Source of the DNA: JALWSI01 sp964569095 [NCBI: uncultured Aquificales bacterium] | Lineage (GTDB): Bacteria > Thermosulfidibacterota > Thermosulfidibacteria > Thermosulfidibacterales | Reading direction: 5' to 3' | Length of the DNA stretch: 8,537 nucleotides | Assembly (NCBI GenBank): GCA_964569095.1 | Contig: CAZMTB010000143.1 | Location: forward strand, 1-8,537 | Shown: positions 1 to 6,856 of the stretch, in pieces | How the letters are laid out: every line of letters begins with the position of its first letter | Numbering within the stretch: the stretch's first letter is position 1 | Translations under genes and position numbers: made by a program | Notes under the pieces: model-generated | Database searches by the model: none | The model's input: the letters and a program-made list of their open reading frames with translations, nothing else | Told to the model about the DNA's origin: nothing

Positions 1-595
1 TGTGCTCTTTGGCAAACTCCACCACCTTGCGGAAGAACTCCTTGTCCACCACCAGGGTGGTAGGATTGTGAGGAAAGCTCAGCAACAAAACCTCGGGCAC
101 CGGCCAGGTATGCTTGACCGCCCTCACGAGGCTGTCGAAGAGATCGTCATCCTTGGAGAGGGGAATGCTCCTCAGGTCACCACCTGCAATAACCATGCTG
201 TATGCGTGAATGGGATAAGTGGGAGTAGGAACAAGGGCCACGTCTCCTGGCCTGATTATGGCCAAGGCCAGGTGGGAAAGCCCCTCCTTGGCTCCTATGG
301 TAACGATCGCCTCGGTCTCAGGATCGAGGTCAACATCGTAACGCCTCTTGTACCAGCCACAAATGGCCTCCCTGAGCTTGGTGATACCCCTCGAGGCGGA
401 GTACCTGTGGTTGTGGGGCTTGCGGGCTGCCTCCACCAGCTTATCCACGATGTGGGGAGGGGTGGGTAGATCGGGATTACCCATACCCAGGTCTATTATG
501 TCCTCTCCCCGGCGCCTGGCCTGGTACTTCAGCTCGTTCACAATGGCAAAGACGTAAGGTGGCAAACGCTTTATTCGTAAAAACTCTCTCTCCAT
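1..595 (-). CDS. alaC: AlaC-like alanine aminotransferase (class I/II, PLP-dependent), 3' part missing
   Basis: This reading frame starts at ATG 595-593 and stays open to the left edge, giving 198 N-terminal residues of a family that is usually about 390-410 long. It resembles E. coli AlaC from memory: [10 protein letters not shown] near residues 7-16, a [13 protein letters not shown] stretch at 30-42, TPPHIV at 45-50, the phosphate-loop-like IGAKEGL at 100-106 and SFPHNPT at 173-179, whose Asn contacts the cofactor in fold-type I aminotransferases. The PLP-binding lysine lies beyond the edge and cannot be checked. AlaC transfers an amino group between glutamate and pyruvate in the cytoplasm. 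The start is supported by GGGAGG at 606-601, five bases upstream. The gene is divergent from prmC. A DapL (LL-diaminopimelate aminotransferase) or aspartate aminotransferase role is the main alternative; the N-terminal sequence favours AlaC. Confidence 0.85.
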   Translation of the reverse strand, partial: MEREFLRIKRLPPYVFAIVNELKYQARRRGEDIIDLGMGNPDLPTPPHIVDKLVEAARKPHNHRYSASRGITKLREAICGWYKRRYDVDLDPETEAIVTIGAKEGLSHLALAIIRPGDVALVPTPTYPIHAYSMVIAGGDLRSIPLSKDDDLFDSLVRAVKHTWPVPEVLLLSFPHNPTTLVVDKEFFRKVVEFAKEH

Positions 596-617
596 CTTTT
601 CCTCCCGCAGGTGATTG

Positions 618-647
618 TTGCCAGCATACTACTTGCCAGACTATTTT
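618..647 (+). promoter_or_regulatory. Candidate promoter for prmC-murA, interleaved with the alaC promoter
   Basis: On the plus strand TTGCCA (618-623) and TATTTT (642-647) are 18 bases apart. A start about seven bases downstream would fall at 654-656, right at the preferred prmC ATG (656), which has no visible Shine-Dalgarno sequence, so the message could be leaderless. The boxes overlap those of the opposite-facing alaC promoter. A direct repeat TTGCCAG occurs at 618-624 and 633-639, 15 bases apart, and could be a regulator site or chance. Confidence 0.3.
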
Positions 648-650
648 CAA
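623..650 (-). promoter_or_regulatory. Candidate sigma70-type promoter for alaC
   Basis: Read on the minus strand, TTGAAA (650-645) is followed after 16 bases by TATGCT (628-623). They match the consensus boxes at 5 of 6 and 4 of 6 positions. A transcript would begin near 616, leaving about 20 bases of leader that contain the GGGAGG ribosome site of alaC. The geometry fits, but this is motif reading only. Confidence 0.4.
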
Positions 651-655
651 GTGTC

Positions 656-1522
656 ATGGAGACCAAAGAGAGATGGACAATAGGCAGGTTGCTCGCCTGG
701 GCCGGCGGGTTTCTGAGGGAGAAAGGCATAACCGCCCACAAGCGGGAGGCAGAAGAGATGCTCTCCGCTGCCCTCGGCCTCAGCAGGCTGGAACTCTACA
801 CCTCCCTGGATCGTCCCCTGGAGAAAGAGGAACTCACCACCTACAAGGAGATGCTGAAGAGGAGGATAGCGGGAGAACCCCTGCAGTACATCACCGGGTT
901 CGAGCACTTCTGGAAGTACAGGTTCAAGGTGACTCCCAAGGTGCTCATACCTCGTCCCGAGACCGAGGTGCTGGTGGCCCGGGCAATAGGGTTCATCGAC
1001 GAACTGGAAGAGGATCCCCTCTTATGCGACGTTGGCACGGGAAGCGGTGCGATACTCCTGTCCATTCTTGCAGACCGTCCCCGGGTACGGGGGGTAGGAA
1101 CCGACATCTCCTTAGAGGCCCTGAAGGTGGCGAGAGAGAACAGCAACCTGCTGGGTGTTGGTCAGAGGGGACAACTGGTATGCACCAGCCTCATGGAGGC
1201 GCTGAAACCAGAGGAGAGGTTCCACCTGATAACCGCCAACATGCCCTACGTTAGCTCAAAAGAGCTGAGCACCCTGCAGAGAGAGGTGAAGAGAGAACCC
1301 AGAACCGCACTGAACGGTGGCAGGGACGGGCTCTTCTGGATCTCCCGGCTGGTAACCCAGGCCCCAAAGCACCTGAAAAAGGGTGGAATGCTGGCAATCG
1401 AGATCGGCCACGACCAGAAAGAGAAGGCTATGCTCCTATTCAAAGGCCGAGGTTACCGTGGTATCAGCGTGGTGAAAGACCAGTGGAATAGAGACAGGGT
1501 GATAACGGCCGTAAAGGAGTGA
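656..1522 (+). CDS. prmC: Release factor glutamine N5-methyltransferase PrmC (HemK)
   Basis: PrmC methylates the glutamine of the GGQ motif in RF1 and RF2 with S-adenosylmethionine, which improves translation termination. The 288-residue product has the family order: a helical N-terminal domain with REAEEML (30-36) and RRIAGEPLQYITG (69-81), then LIPRPETE (97-104), the SAM-binding motif DVGTGSG (125-131), a motif-IV position at 195-198, and REPRTALNGGRDGL (213-226). Motif IV is normally NPPY, the site that holds the substrate glutamine; here it reads NMPY (bases 1238-1249). The length is close to E. coli PrmC (277). The ATG at 656 is preferred because the protein then begins just before conserved sequence; an in-frame GTG at 611 would add 15 residues, lies inside the likely promoter region and lacks a ribosome site. 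It is 10 bases upstream of murA. No prfA precedes it. Confidence 0.92.
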   Translation: METKERWTIGRLLAWAGGFLREKGITAHKREAEEMLSAALGLSRLELYTSLDRPLEKEELTTYKEMLKRRIAGEPLQYITGFEHFWKYRFKVTPKVLIPRPETEVLVARAIGFIDELEEDPLLCDVGTGSGAILLSILADRPRVRGVGTDISLEALKVARENSNLLGVGQRGQLVCTSLMEALKPEERFHLITANMPYVSSKELSTLQREVKREPRTALNGGRDGLFWISRLVTQAPKHLKKGGMLAIEIGHDQKEKAMLLFKGRGYRGISVVKDQWNRDRVITAVKE

Positions 1523-1532
1523 GGGGCTTAAG

Positions 1533-2813
1533 ATGACCACAGCAGACGCGCTGGTGATTAAAGGAGGAGAACCGGTATCGGGCACGGTTGAGGTGAGCGG
1601 AGCCAAGAACTCCACCCTGCCAATACTGGCGGCATCGCTAATGGCAGAGCATCCCTGCCTCCTAACGGGAGTACCGAGGCTGAGAGACGTGGGCACCATG
1701 GTGGAGCTGATGGAGATACTGGGCACGAAGGTGAGTTGGGACAGAACCAAGAAGAGAATAGAGGTCTCTCCCGGCTCTCCCAACCACGAGGCTCCTTACG
1801 ATGTGGTGAAGAGAATGAGGGCATCGGTACTCGTTTTAGGTCCAGTTCTTGCAAAACTCGGAAAAGCCAAGGTCTCCATGCCCGGGGGATGTGCCATAGG
1901 GGTGCGTCCCATAAACCTGCACCTCAAGGCTCTCCAGCAGATGGGCGCCGACATCACCGTGGAGGGGGGCTACGTGATCGCCAGCTGCAAGAGGCTGAAG
2001 GGAACCAACATCGTCTTCGACAAGGTGACGGTGACGGGCACCGAGAACGTGGTGATGGCCGCCTCCCTGGCCGAAGGCACAACAACCATTGAGAACGCCG
2101 CCCGAGAACCCGAGGTGGTGGAGCTATGCAGCGTCCTGCGCAAGATGGGAGCCAGGATCCACGGAGACGGAACCCCCACCATAACCGTTGAGGGCGTGGA
2201 GAGCCTCTCGGGATTCACCCACAGGGTGATGCCCGACAGAATAGAGGCGGCAACCCTGCTCATGGTGGGACCCATCACCGGGGGGAGGATACGCGTGGAA
2301 GGAGCAGTTCCCGAGCACCTGGACGCGGTCCTGCTGAAGCTGCGAGAGGCGGGAATAGAGGTGGAGGTCCAAGAAGACGGCACCATGGAGGCGTGGAGGG
2401 GAGGAGACTCGATTCTACCCGTGGAGTGCTCCACCTGGCCGTACCCCGGCTTTCCAACCGACGTTCAGGCCCAGCTCATGGCTCTGCTCTCCCTGGCCAA
2501 GGGAACATCCCTCATCACGGAGAACATCTTTGAAGACCGGTTTCAGCACGTGGCAGAGCTCTCCCGCATGGGAGCAAACATCACCGTTAGCGACAGAAAG
2601 GCGGTCATCCAGGGAGTGGAGCACCTAACCGGGGCCCCGGTCATGGCGTCCGACCTGAGGGCAAGCGCATCACTGGTGCTGGCAGCCCTTGCAGCAAGGG
2701 GAGAATCCATCGTCTCCAGGGTGTACCACTTAGACCGGGGATACGAGCAACTCGATCAGAAGCTGGCAAGGCTGGGGGTAGAGATAGAACGAATCAAACG
2801 ACCGGTGGGATAA
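1533..2813 (+). CDS. murA: UDP-N-acetylglucosamine 1-carboxyvinyltransferase MurA
   Basis: MurA transfers enolpyruvate from phosphoenolpyruvate to UDP-GlcNAc, the first committed step of peptidoglycan synthesis, in the cytoplasm. The product is 426 residues (E. coli 419). Visible landmarks are GAKNSTLPILAA (23-34) with the Lys25-Asn26 pair, PGGCAIGVRP (117-126) with the catalytic Cys120 that fosfomycin alkylates, and YPGFPTDVQAQ in the C-terminal half with the aspartate proposed as catalytic base. DLRASASLVLAALAARG and YHLDRGYEQLDQKL close the second inside-out alpha/beta barrel. The active-site Cys is not replaced by Asp, so fosfomycin sensitivity is expected on family grounds. GAGGGG at 1521-1526 precedes the ATG by six bases. 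It follows prmC by 10 bases, a pairing I recall from Deltaproteobacteria, and its TAA directly abuts the stop codon of the opposite-strand ATPase gene. Confidence 0.97.
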   Translation: MTTADALVIKGGEPVSGTVEVSGAKNSTLPILAASLMAEHPCLLTGVPRLRDVGTMVELMEILGTKVSWDRTKKRIEVSPGSPNHEAPYDVVKRMRASVLVLGPVLAKLGKAKVSMPGGCAIGVRPINLHLKALQQMGADITVEGGYVIASCKRLKGTNIVFDKVTVTGTENVVMAASLAEGTTTIENAAREPEVVELCSVLRKMGARIHGDGTPTITVEGVESLSGFTHRVMPDRIEAATLLMVGPITGGRIRVEGAVPEHLDAVLLKLREAGIEVEVQEDGTMEAWRGGDSILPVECSTWPYPGFPTDVQAQLMALLSLAKGTSLITENIFEDRFQHVAELSRMGANITVSDRKAVIQGVEHLTGAPVMASDLRASASLVLAALAARGESIVSRVYHLDRGYEQLDQKLARLGVEIERIKRPVG

Positions 2814-4724
2814 CTACAGGGACTTCCACTGGGCCCCCACGATGATCCACTTACCCCCCTTTTTCCTGAACACCAAGGTGGTGAGGCCGTAGTCTGAGTA
2901 CCTCATTGAAAGGTACTGCTGCTCAAAGGTAACCCTCACATCCCCGTTCACCAAGGGGGTTATTCTCAGGTTCTCTATCCTGATCTCCCTCTCTTCCCCT
3001 CCAGAACGCATGAGAGACAGCCTCTTCTCCAACTCCCCGTGAAGAGAAGGGTCGTACATCGCCTTCAGAGTGGCCTCGTCAAGGGCCTCCATGGCAGACT
3101 TCCACCTCTCAACCTCTCCCTCTATGGCCTTCTCGGTCTCGGGAGAGAGTATGGGTTCTTCCTGCACGATTGGCTTCTTCGCCTCTTTCCCCTCCTGAGA
3201 TCCCGGCTCTCCACCCTTTGCGACTTCACCCTTTTGTAGAGGCACCACAGGCGCAGCCCGCTCTTTTGAAGGCTCAGCCGCCACCTTCCCACCCTGGGAG
3301 GCCTTTGTGCTCCCCTTGGCTCCTGGGGCCTTCAGCGCCGGGCTTGTACCTTTCTCCTTCGCCTTCCCTGTAGATCCTACTGACTGCCGGCCCCTTTCCT
3401 TCTTCGGGATGGTCCCACTGGAAGGAGACTTCCTCGGGCCCTGCTTCTTCTCTTCACCCCCTGCCTTAACTCCCTTCTTGGAGGCCCCAGGGGTTGGGGC
3501 AAGGCCCTTCTCGCCCTGGCCCTTTCGGGACACCTTAGGCTCACTCTCTGCCTTTTCTGCTCTCTTCACTCTCTCAGGGGCGGGCCTCTTCTCTGAGACG
3601 GGCTTGGGGGCTTCAACGGCCTTTGAAGCCTTCTCTCCCCTTCTCTCCCCCCCTGCCCGTGCAGGTTTCGTCTCTTCGGGCAAAGAGGCCGAACCCCTCT
3701 TCAGGGGGGGCTCTATCACCCTCCCCTCCTCAGGGGAACGTATCACCTGGGGAACAGACTTGCCTACCGACAGCAGCTCCCCCAGCAGCTCCCGGGGGGA
3801 GTACCCGAAGAAGGTCTGGTTTATGTAAAACACCCCCCCTACACAGAGGGCGATAAAGATGAGAACCCAGCCCGACCATCCAATGCCCCTTCTCTCCCTG
3901 TGGACAACCTCCTGCGGAAACTCCCTGTTTATGTCCTTGGCGGCCTCCTTAACCAGCTTTGGGGTTATCTCAAAGGTACGCCTGGCGTAGGCGGCCAACA
4001 GTGCCCTGTCGCACAGCAGGTTTATGCGCCTGGGGATACCCCCGGATAGCTTGGCGATCTTCTTGCACGCCCGGGGAGTGAAGGTGAGTGCCCCCGCGTC
4101 TCCCGCCAGGCTCAGCCTGTGGTAGATGTAGTCGCAGACCTCGGAAGGTTTGAAGGGTTCAAGCCCCACCTGCACCACTATCCTGTCACGCAACTGCCTC
4201 ATGCTGCGCTTCGAAAGGGTCTTACCCAGCTCCGGCTGACCCACCAGCACCAGTTGAAGCAGCTTCTCCTTGTTGGTCTCCAGGTTGGAGAGAAGCCTTA
4301 TCTTCTCCAGCTCCTTCTCCTCCAACAGGTGGGCCTCGTCGATGAAGACCACCACTGCCTTTCCCTGGTGGTAAGCGTCCAGGAGAAACTCGTTCAGCCT
4401 GGTTAGCAGGGCCTCTCTACCCTCCGGAAGATCCTTCTCTCCAAGGTCTCGCAATATCGCACTAACCAGCTCCTCAAAGGAGAGAGCAGGATTAATAATG
4501 TACGCAGTCTTGCACTTATCCCTCAGCTCCCTCAGGATCGCCCTGGCAAGGGTGGTCTTCCCGGTTCCCACCTCCCCGATTATCACCGCGAGCCCCAACC
4601 TGTTCTGCACCGCGTAGACGATCTCGTTGAACCCCTGCCTGAAGGTGTCGTTCAGGTAGATGAAGTCAGGATCTGGGGTGATTGCAAAGGGCTTCTCTTT
4701 CAGGTCGTAGTACTCAAGGTACAC
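2814..4724 (-). CDS. GspA/ExeA-like AAA ATPase with membrane anchor, long charged linker and NTF2-like C-terminal domain
   Basis: The product is 636 residues from the GTG at 4724. The N-terminal part (about 1-270) is an ExeA/GspA-type AAA ATPase: Walker A GEVGTGKTT (50-58), Walker B VVVFIDE (124-130), LVGQPEL (160-166) and sensor-2 GIPRRIN (229-235). A single hydrophobic segment (about 283-301) follows a basic stretch, so the ATPase should be cytoplasmic and the rest periplasmic. Residues 309-540 are a low-complexity linker rich in Lys, Glu, Pro, Ala, Gly and Ser. The last ~95 residues (WKSAMEALD, FEQQYLSMRYSDYG, KGGKWIIVGAQW) look like the NTF2/SnoaL-like domain often found at the ends of cell-wall-linked proteins. 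ExeA of Aeromonas instead carries a peptidoglycan-binding domain there and helps assemble the type II secretin; a similar role is inference, since no secretion gene is nearby. An upstream GTG at 4733 would add three residues. Confidence 0.85.
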   Translation of the reverse strand: MYLEYYDLKEKPFAITPDPDFIYLNDTFRQGFNEIVYAVQNRLGLAVIIGEVGTGKTTLARAILRELRDKCKTAYIINPALSFEELVSAILRDLGEKDLPEGREALLTRLNEFLLDAYHQGKAVVVFIDEAHLLEEKELEKIRLLSNLETNKEKLLQLVLVGQPELGKTLSKRSMRQLRDRIVVQVGLEPFKPSEVCDYIYHRLSLAGDAGALTFTPRACKKIAKLSGGIPRRINLLCDRALLAAYARRTFEITPKLVKEAAKDINREFPQEVVHRERRGIGWSGWVLIFIALCVGGVFYINQTFFGYSPRELLGELLSVGKSVPQVIRSPEEGRVIEPPLKRGSASLPEETKPARAGGERRGEKASKAVEAPKPVSEKRPAPERVKRAEKAESEPKVSRKGQGEKGLAPTPGASKKGVKAGGEEKKQGPRKSPSSGTIPKKERGRQSVGSTGKAKEKGTSPALKAPGAKGSTKASQGGKVAAEPSKERAAPVVPLQKGEVAKGGEPGSQEGKEAKKPIVQEEPILSPETEKAIEGEVERWKSAMEALDEATLKAMYDPSLHGELEKRLSLMRSGGEEREIRIENLRITPLVNGDVRVTFEQQYLSMRYSDYGLTTLVFRKKGGKWIIVGAQWKSL

Positions 4725-4831
4725 GGTGCACACTCCTCCTCATCCTCTTCTATTGGTCCATTTAACCACAGTATCCCAAACCAGCACAAGCCAGCGCATC
4801 CGGCAATTGCCCATCCCTACCCTCGGTGGTA
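4725..4831. promoter_or_regulatory. Divergent intergenic region between the ATPase gene and mqnA
   Basis: These 107 bases separate two genes that face away from each other, so both promoters should be here or just inside the genes. For the minus-strand ATPase the best pair I see is TTGTGC (4789-4784) and TTAAAT (4765-4760), 18 bases apart, placing a start near 4753; the -35 box is poor. No convincing plus-strand pair for mqnA is visible, and I see no operator palindrome or riboswitch-like structure. Confidence 0.3.
4733..4740 (-). promoter_or_regulatory. Ribosome binding site that decides the ATPase start
   Basis: On the minus strand AGGAGGAG occupies 4740-4733. It overlaps the first base of the upstream GTG (4733-4731), which is therefore too close to be used, and lies eight bases before the GTG at 4724-4722. 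The protein then begins MYLEYYDLKEKPF, as ExeA-family proteins usually do. Confidence 0.7.
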
Positions 4832-5716
4832 ATGAGACTCTTCGTGAAGAGCGACGCAATCCGGTTGGGAAAGGTCGAGTACCTGAACACCATTCCAGTC
4901 TACTACGCCTGGGAGAAGGGGTTGGTTCACTGCAACGGCGTGAGGGTAGAGGTGGTGTCGGGTACCCCATCCACCCTCAACAGAATGCTCAGCCAGGGGG
5001 AGCTTGACGTGTCGGTGGTTTCGTCGGTGGAGTACGCCGTGCACCACCGAAACTACCTGCTACTTCCAGACCTCTGCATAGGAGCCGTTAGAGAGGTGAA
5101 GAGCGTGCTCTTCCTCTCCCGGGTACCCCTGGAGAAACTGGACGGCAGCGATGTCTGGATCACGAAGAGTTCCCTCACCTCCTCCACCCTGGTGAGGTTC
5201 ATCCTGGAGAAAGACCTTGGCATATCCCCAAGGTACCGCCTCTTCAAGCTGGGCGAGAAGAAGGAGTGCTCCCCCGACGCCATGCTTCTCATCGGGGACG
5301 AGGCCCTCAGGGAGAGGAAGGCTAACCGGTATCCCTACGTGGTTGACCTTGCCCAGTACTGGTACGAAAAACACGGACTACCCTTCGTGTTCGCGGTGTG
5401 GTGCGTTCGCAACGAGGTGTGGCAAGATCGCCCCACCGAGGTGAGACAACTCTGCAGAACCCTTTTAGACTCCAGGGACATGGGCAACAGCCTGTTGGAA
5501 GAGATCTCCCAGAACCACCACGACCAGGCAGACCTGTCGGAGGAAGAGTGCCTCGAGTACCTGAGGGGGCTCTCCTTCAACCTGACCCCAAAGCACGTGG
5601 AGGGAATGAGGCTATTCTTCAAGCTACTCACCCAGCGCAACCTGGTCCCAGAAGAGCCAAGGGTGAGATTCGTAGAGGTCGAAGGCGGCCAGGGGACGCA
5701 AGATGGGCATCGTTAA
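4832..5716 (+). CDS. mqnA: Chorismate dehydratase MqnA (futalosine pathway of menaquinone synthesis)
   Basis: MqnA removes water from chorismate to give 3-[(1-carboxyvinyl)oxy]benzoate, the entry step of the futalosine route to menaquinone. The 294-residue product has the periplasmic-binding-protein-like fold of the MqnA/MqnD family: LGKVEYLNTIPVYY (12-25), SGTPSTLNRML (43-53), GELDVSVVSSVEYA (56-69), LLIGDEAL (152-159) and DLAQYWYEKHGLPFVFAVW (172-190). The Asn of YLN and the Ser of SSVE lie where I recall family active-site residues. The start is uncertain: the ATG at 4832 is taken, but no strong ribosome site precedes it; a GTG at 4826 and a GTG at 4844 are alternatives. MqnD shares the fold but has a different sequence after the YLN region and usually lacks the W-Y-E-K-H-GLPF block. 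The 3' end overlaps mqnC by 14 bases, implying coupled translation. Confidence 0.93.
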   Translation: MRLFVKSDAIRLGKVEYLNTIPVYYAWEKGLVHCNGVRVEVVSGTPSTLNRMLSQGELDVSVVSSVEYAVHHRNYLLLPDLCIGAVREVKSVLFLSRVPLEKLDGSDVWITKSSLTSSTLVRFILEKDLGISPRYRLFKLGEKKECSPDAMLLIGDEALRERKANRYPYVVDLAQYWYEKHGLPFVFAVWCVRNEVWQDRPTEVRQLCRTLLDSRDMGNSLLEEISQNHHDQADLSEEECLEYLRGLSFNLTPKHVEGMRLFFKLLTQRNLVPEEPRVRFVEVEGGQGTQDGHR

Positions 5717-6778
5717 AGAGATTCGTACCAAGGTGGAGAGGGGAGAGCGAATCTCCCGGGAAGATGCCTTAACCCTGCTGGAAGAGGCCGATCCCCTAAC
5801 CCTTGGTCAACTGGCCCACTTGGTCAGAAGAAGGCTCAACCCGGAACCCTTGGTAACCTTCGTGATCGACCGAAACATCAACTACACCAACGTTTGCGTA
5901 AACCGATGCCGTTTCTGTGCCTTCTGGAGAGCACCGGGAGACCCTGACGCCTTCGTGCTATCCCATCAGGAGGTGTTCAACAAGATAGAAGAGCTGCTAC
6001 ATCTTGGAGGCACCTCCATCCTCATACAGGGAGGTCTCAACCCAGAGCTTGGGCTTGACCACATCACCGGCCTATTCTCTGCAATCAAGGAGAGATTCCC
6101 CGCGCTCCACATCCACGGCCTATCCCCTCCAGAGGTGTGGTACTACGCCGAGAAAGAGGGGATAGGGTTAAAAGAGACCCTGCAAAGGCTGAAAGACTCT
6201 GGTCTCGGCAGCATACCCGGCGGCGGGGCAGAGGTGTTGTCTGACAGGGTGAGAAGCCGGATAAGCCCCAAAAAGATAGACTCCGCCAAGTGGCTGAAGG
6301 TCATGGAGGAGGCCCACAGAGCAGGGTTGAAGAGCAGCGCAACCATGATGTTCGGCTCGGTTGACACCTGGGAAGACGTGGTGGAACACCTGGCAAAGGT
6401 GAGGGACCTGCAGGACAAGACGGGGGGATTCACCGCCTTCATACCCTGGACCTTCCAGCCTCCCAACACAGAACTACAAGACCTGGCACCAAAATCAGGG
6501 CTCGATACTTACGGGTGTTGGCAACATCGAGAATATTCTTGGACAACGTACCACACCTACAGGCATCGTGGGTGACCCAGGGGATCAAGATGGGTCAGGT
6601 GGCCCTATTCTTCGGAGCAGACGACCTGGGTTCAACCATGATCGAGGAGAACGTGGTTGCGGCCGCCGGGGCCACGTACCGAACCTCAGTGGACGAGATG
6701 GTGCGCGTCATCAAAGACGCCGGCTTCATTCCCGCCCAGCGCACAACCCTCTACCAGGTGATAAAGCGCATTTCCTGA
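5703..6778 (+). pseudogene. mqnC: Cyclic dehypoxanthinyl futalosine synthase MqnC (radical SAM), split by an apparent one-base deletion
   Basis: MqnC is a radical SAM enzyme that cyclises dehypoxanthinyl futalosine on the way to menaquinone. Residues 1-268 read normally from the ATG at 5703 (AGGGGA six bases upstream): RNINYTNVCVNRCRFCAFWR with the cluster cysteines 65, 69 and 72, then HGLSPPEVWYY, SIPGGGAEVLSDRVR and GGFTAFIPWTFQPPNTEL. After Asp268 (GAT 6504-6506) the frame turns to unrelated residues and stops at 6573-6575. The expected C-terminal sequence resumes in the next frame from about 6507 (YLRVLATSRIFLDNVPH, then QASWVTQG, FGADDLGSTMIEENVV and AGFIPAQR) and ends at TGA 6776-6778. 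One extra T after 6506 restores a continuous protein of about 358 residues, the normal family length. The missing base may be a sequencing or assembly error, a recent mutation or, less likely, a recoding site. Identity as MqnC rather than MqnE rests on the IPWTFQP block. Confidence 0.9.
6504..6515 (+). other. Frameshift point within mqnC
   Basis: The bases GAT-ACTTACGG (6504-6514) would read Asp-Tyr-Leu-Arg, as expected for the family, if they were GAT-TAC-TTA-CGG. The change from frame 0 to the -1 frame occurs here. There is no long homopolymer; the nearest run is AAAA at 6491-6494, whose context (CCA-AAA-TCA in frame) does not form a standard XXXYYYZ slippery heptamer. Confidence 0.8.
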
Positions 6779-6856
6779 AAGGCCACGGCCATTGTAAGAA
6801 ACCGCGGTGATCTGGTAGGAATCCCCAAACAACCTTTGGCAAGGAGAAGAGCAGAT
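6779..6856. other. Intergenic gap between mqnC and purH
   Basis: These 78 bases contain the purH ribosome site (AAGGAG, 6841-6846) and an 8-base perfect palindrome ACCGCGGT (6801-6808). I see no strong promoter pair, no stem followed by a T run and no purine-riboswitch-like layout, so read-through from mqnAC into purH is possible. Confidence 0.5.

Noticed and set aside
1970-2434. A 154-codon minus-strand open frame opposite murA
   Set aside because: It mirrors conserved MurA codons and has no motif or start signal of its own.
3307-3828. A 173-codon plus-strand open frame rich in Pro, Ser and Phe opposite the ATPase linker
   Set aside because: It is the antisense reading of the low-complexity, GC-rich linker, which avoids stops by composition; no family resemblance or ribosome site supports it.
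6485-6510. Programmed -1 frameshifting in mqnC
   Set aside because: The AAAA run is not a standard slippery heptamer, I see no convincing downstream stem, and shifting there would replace the expected SGLD residues. A missing base is simpler.
6515-6778. The mqnC C-terminal piece as a separate gene starting at GTG 6515
   Set aside because: There is no ribosome site, the sequence continues the MqnC protein exactly where the first part stops, and one base restores the fusion.
6801-6808. Palindrome ACCGCGGT upstream of purH as a regulator site
   Set aside because: It is only eight bases, its flanks are not symmetrical, and short palindromes like this are expected by chance in GC-rich DNA.
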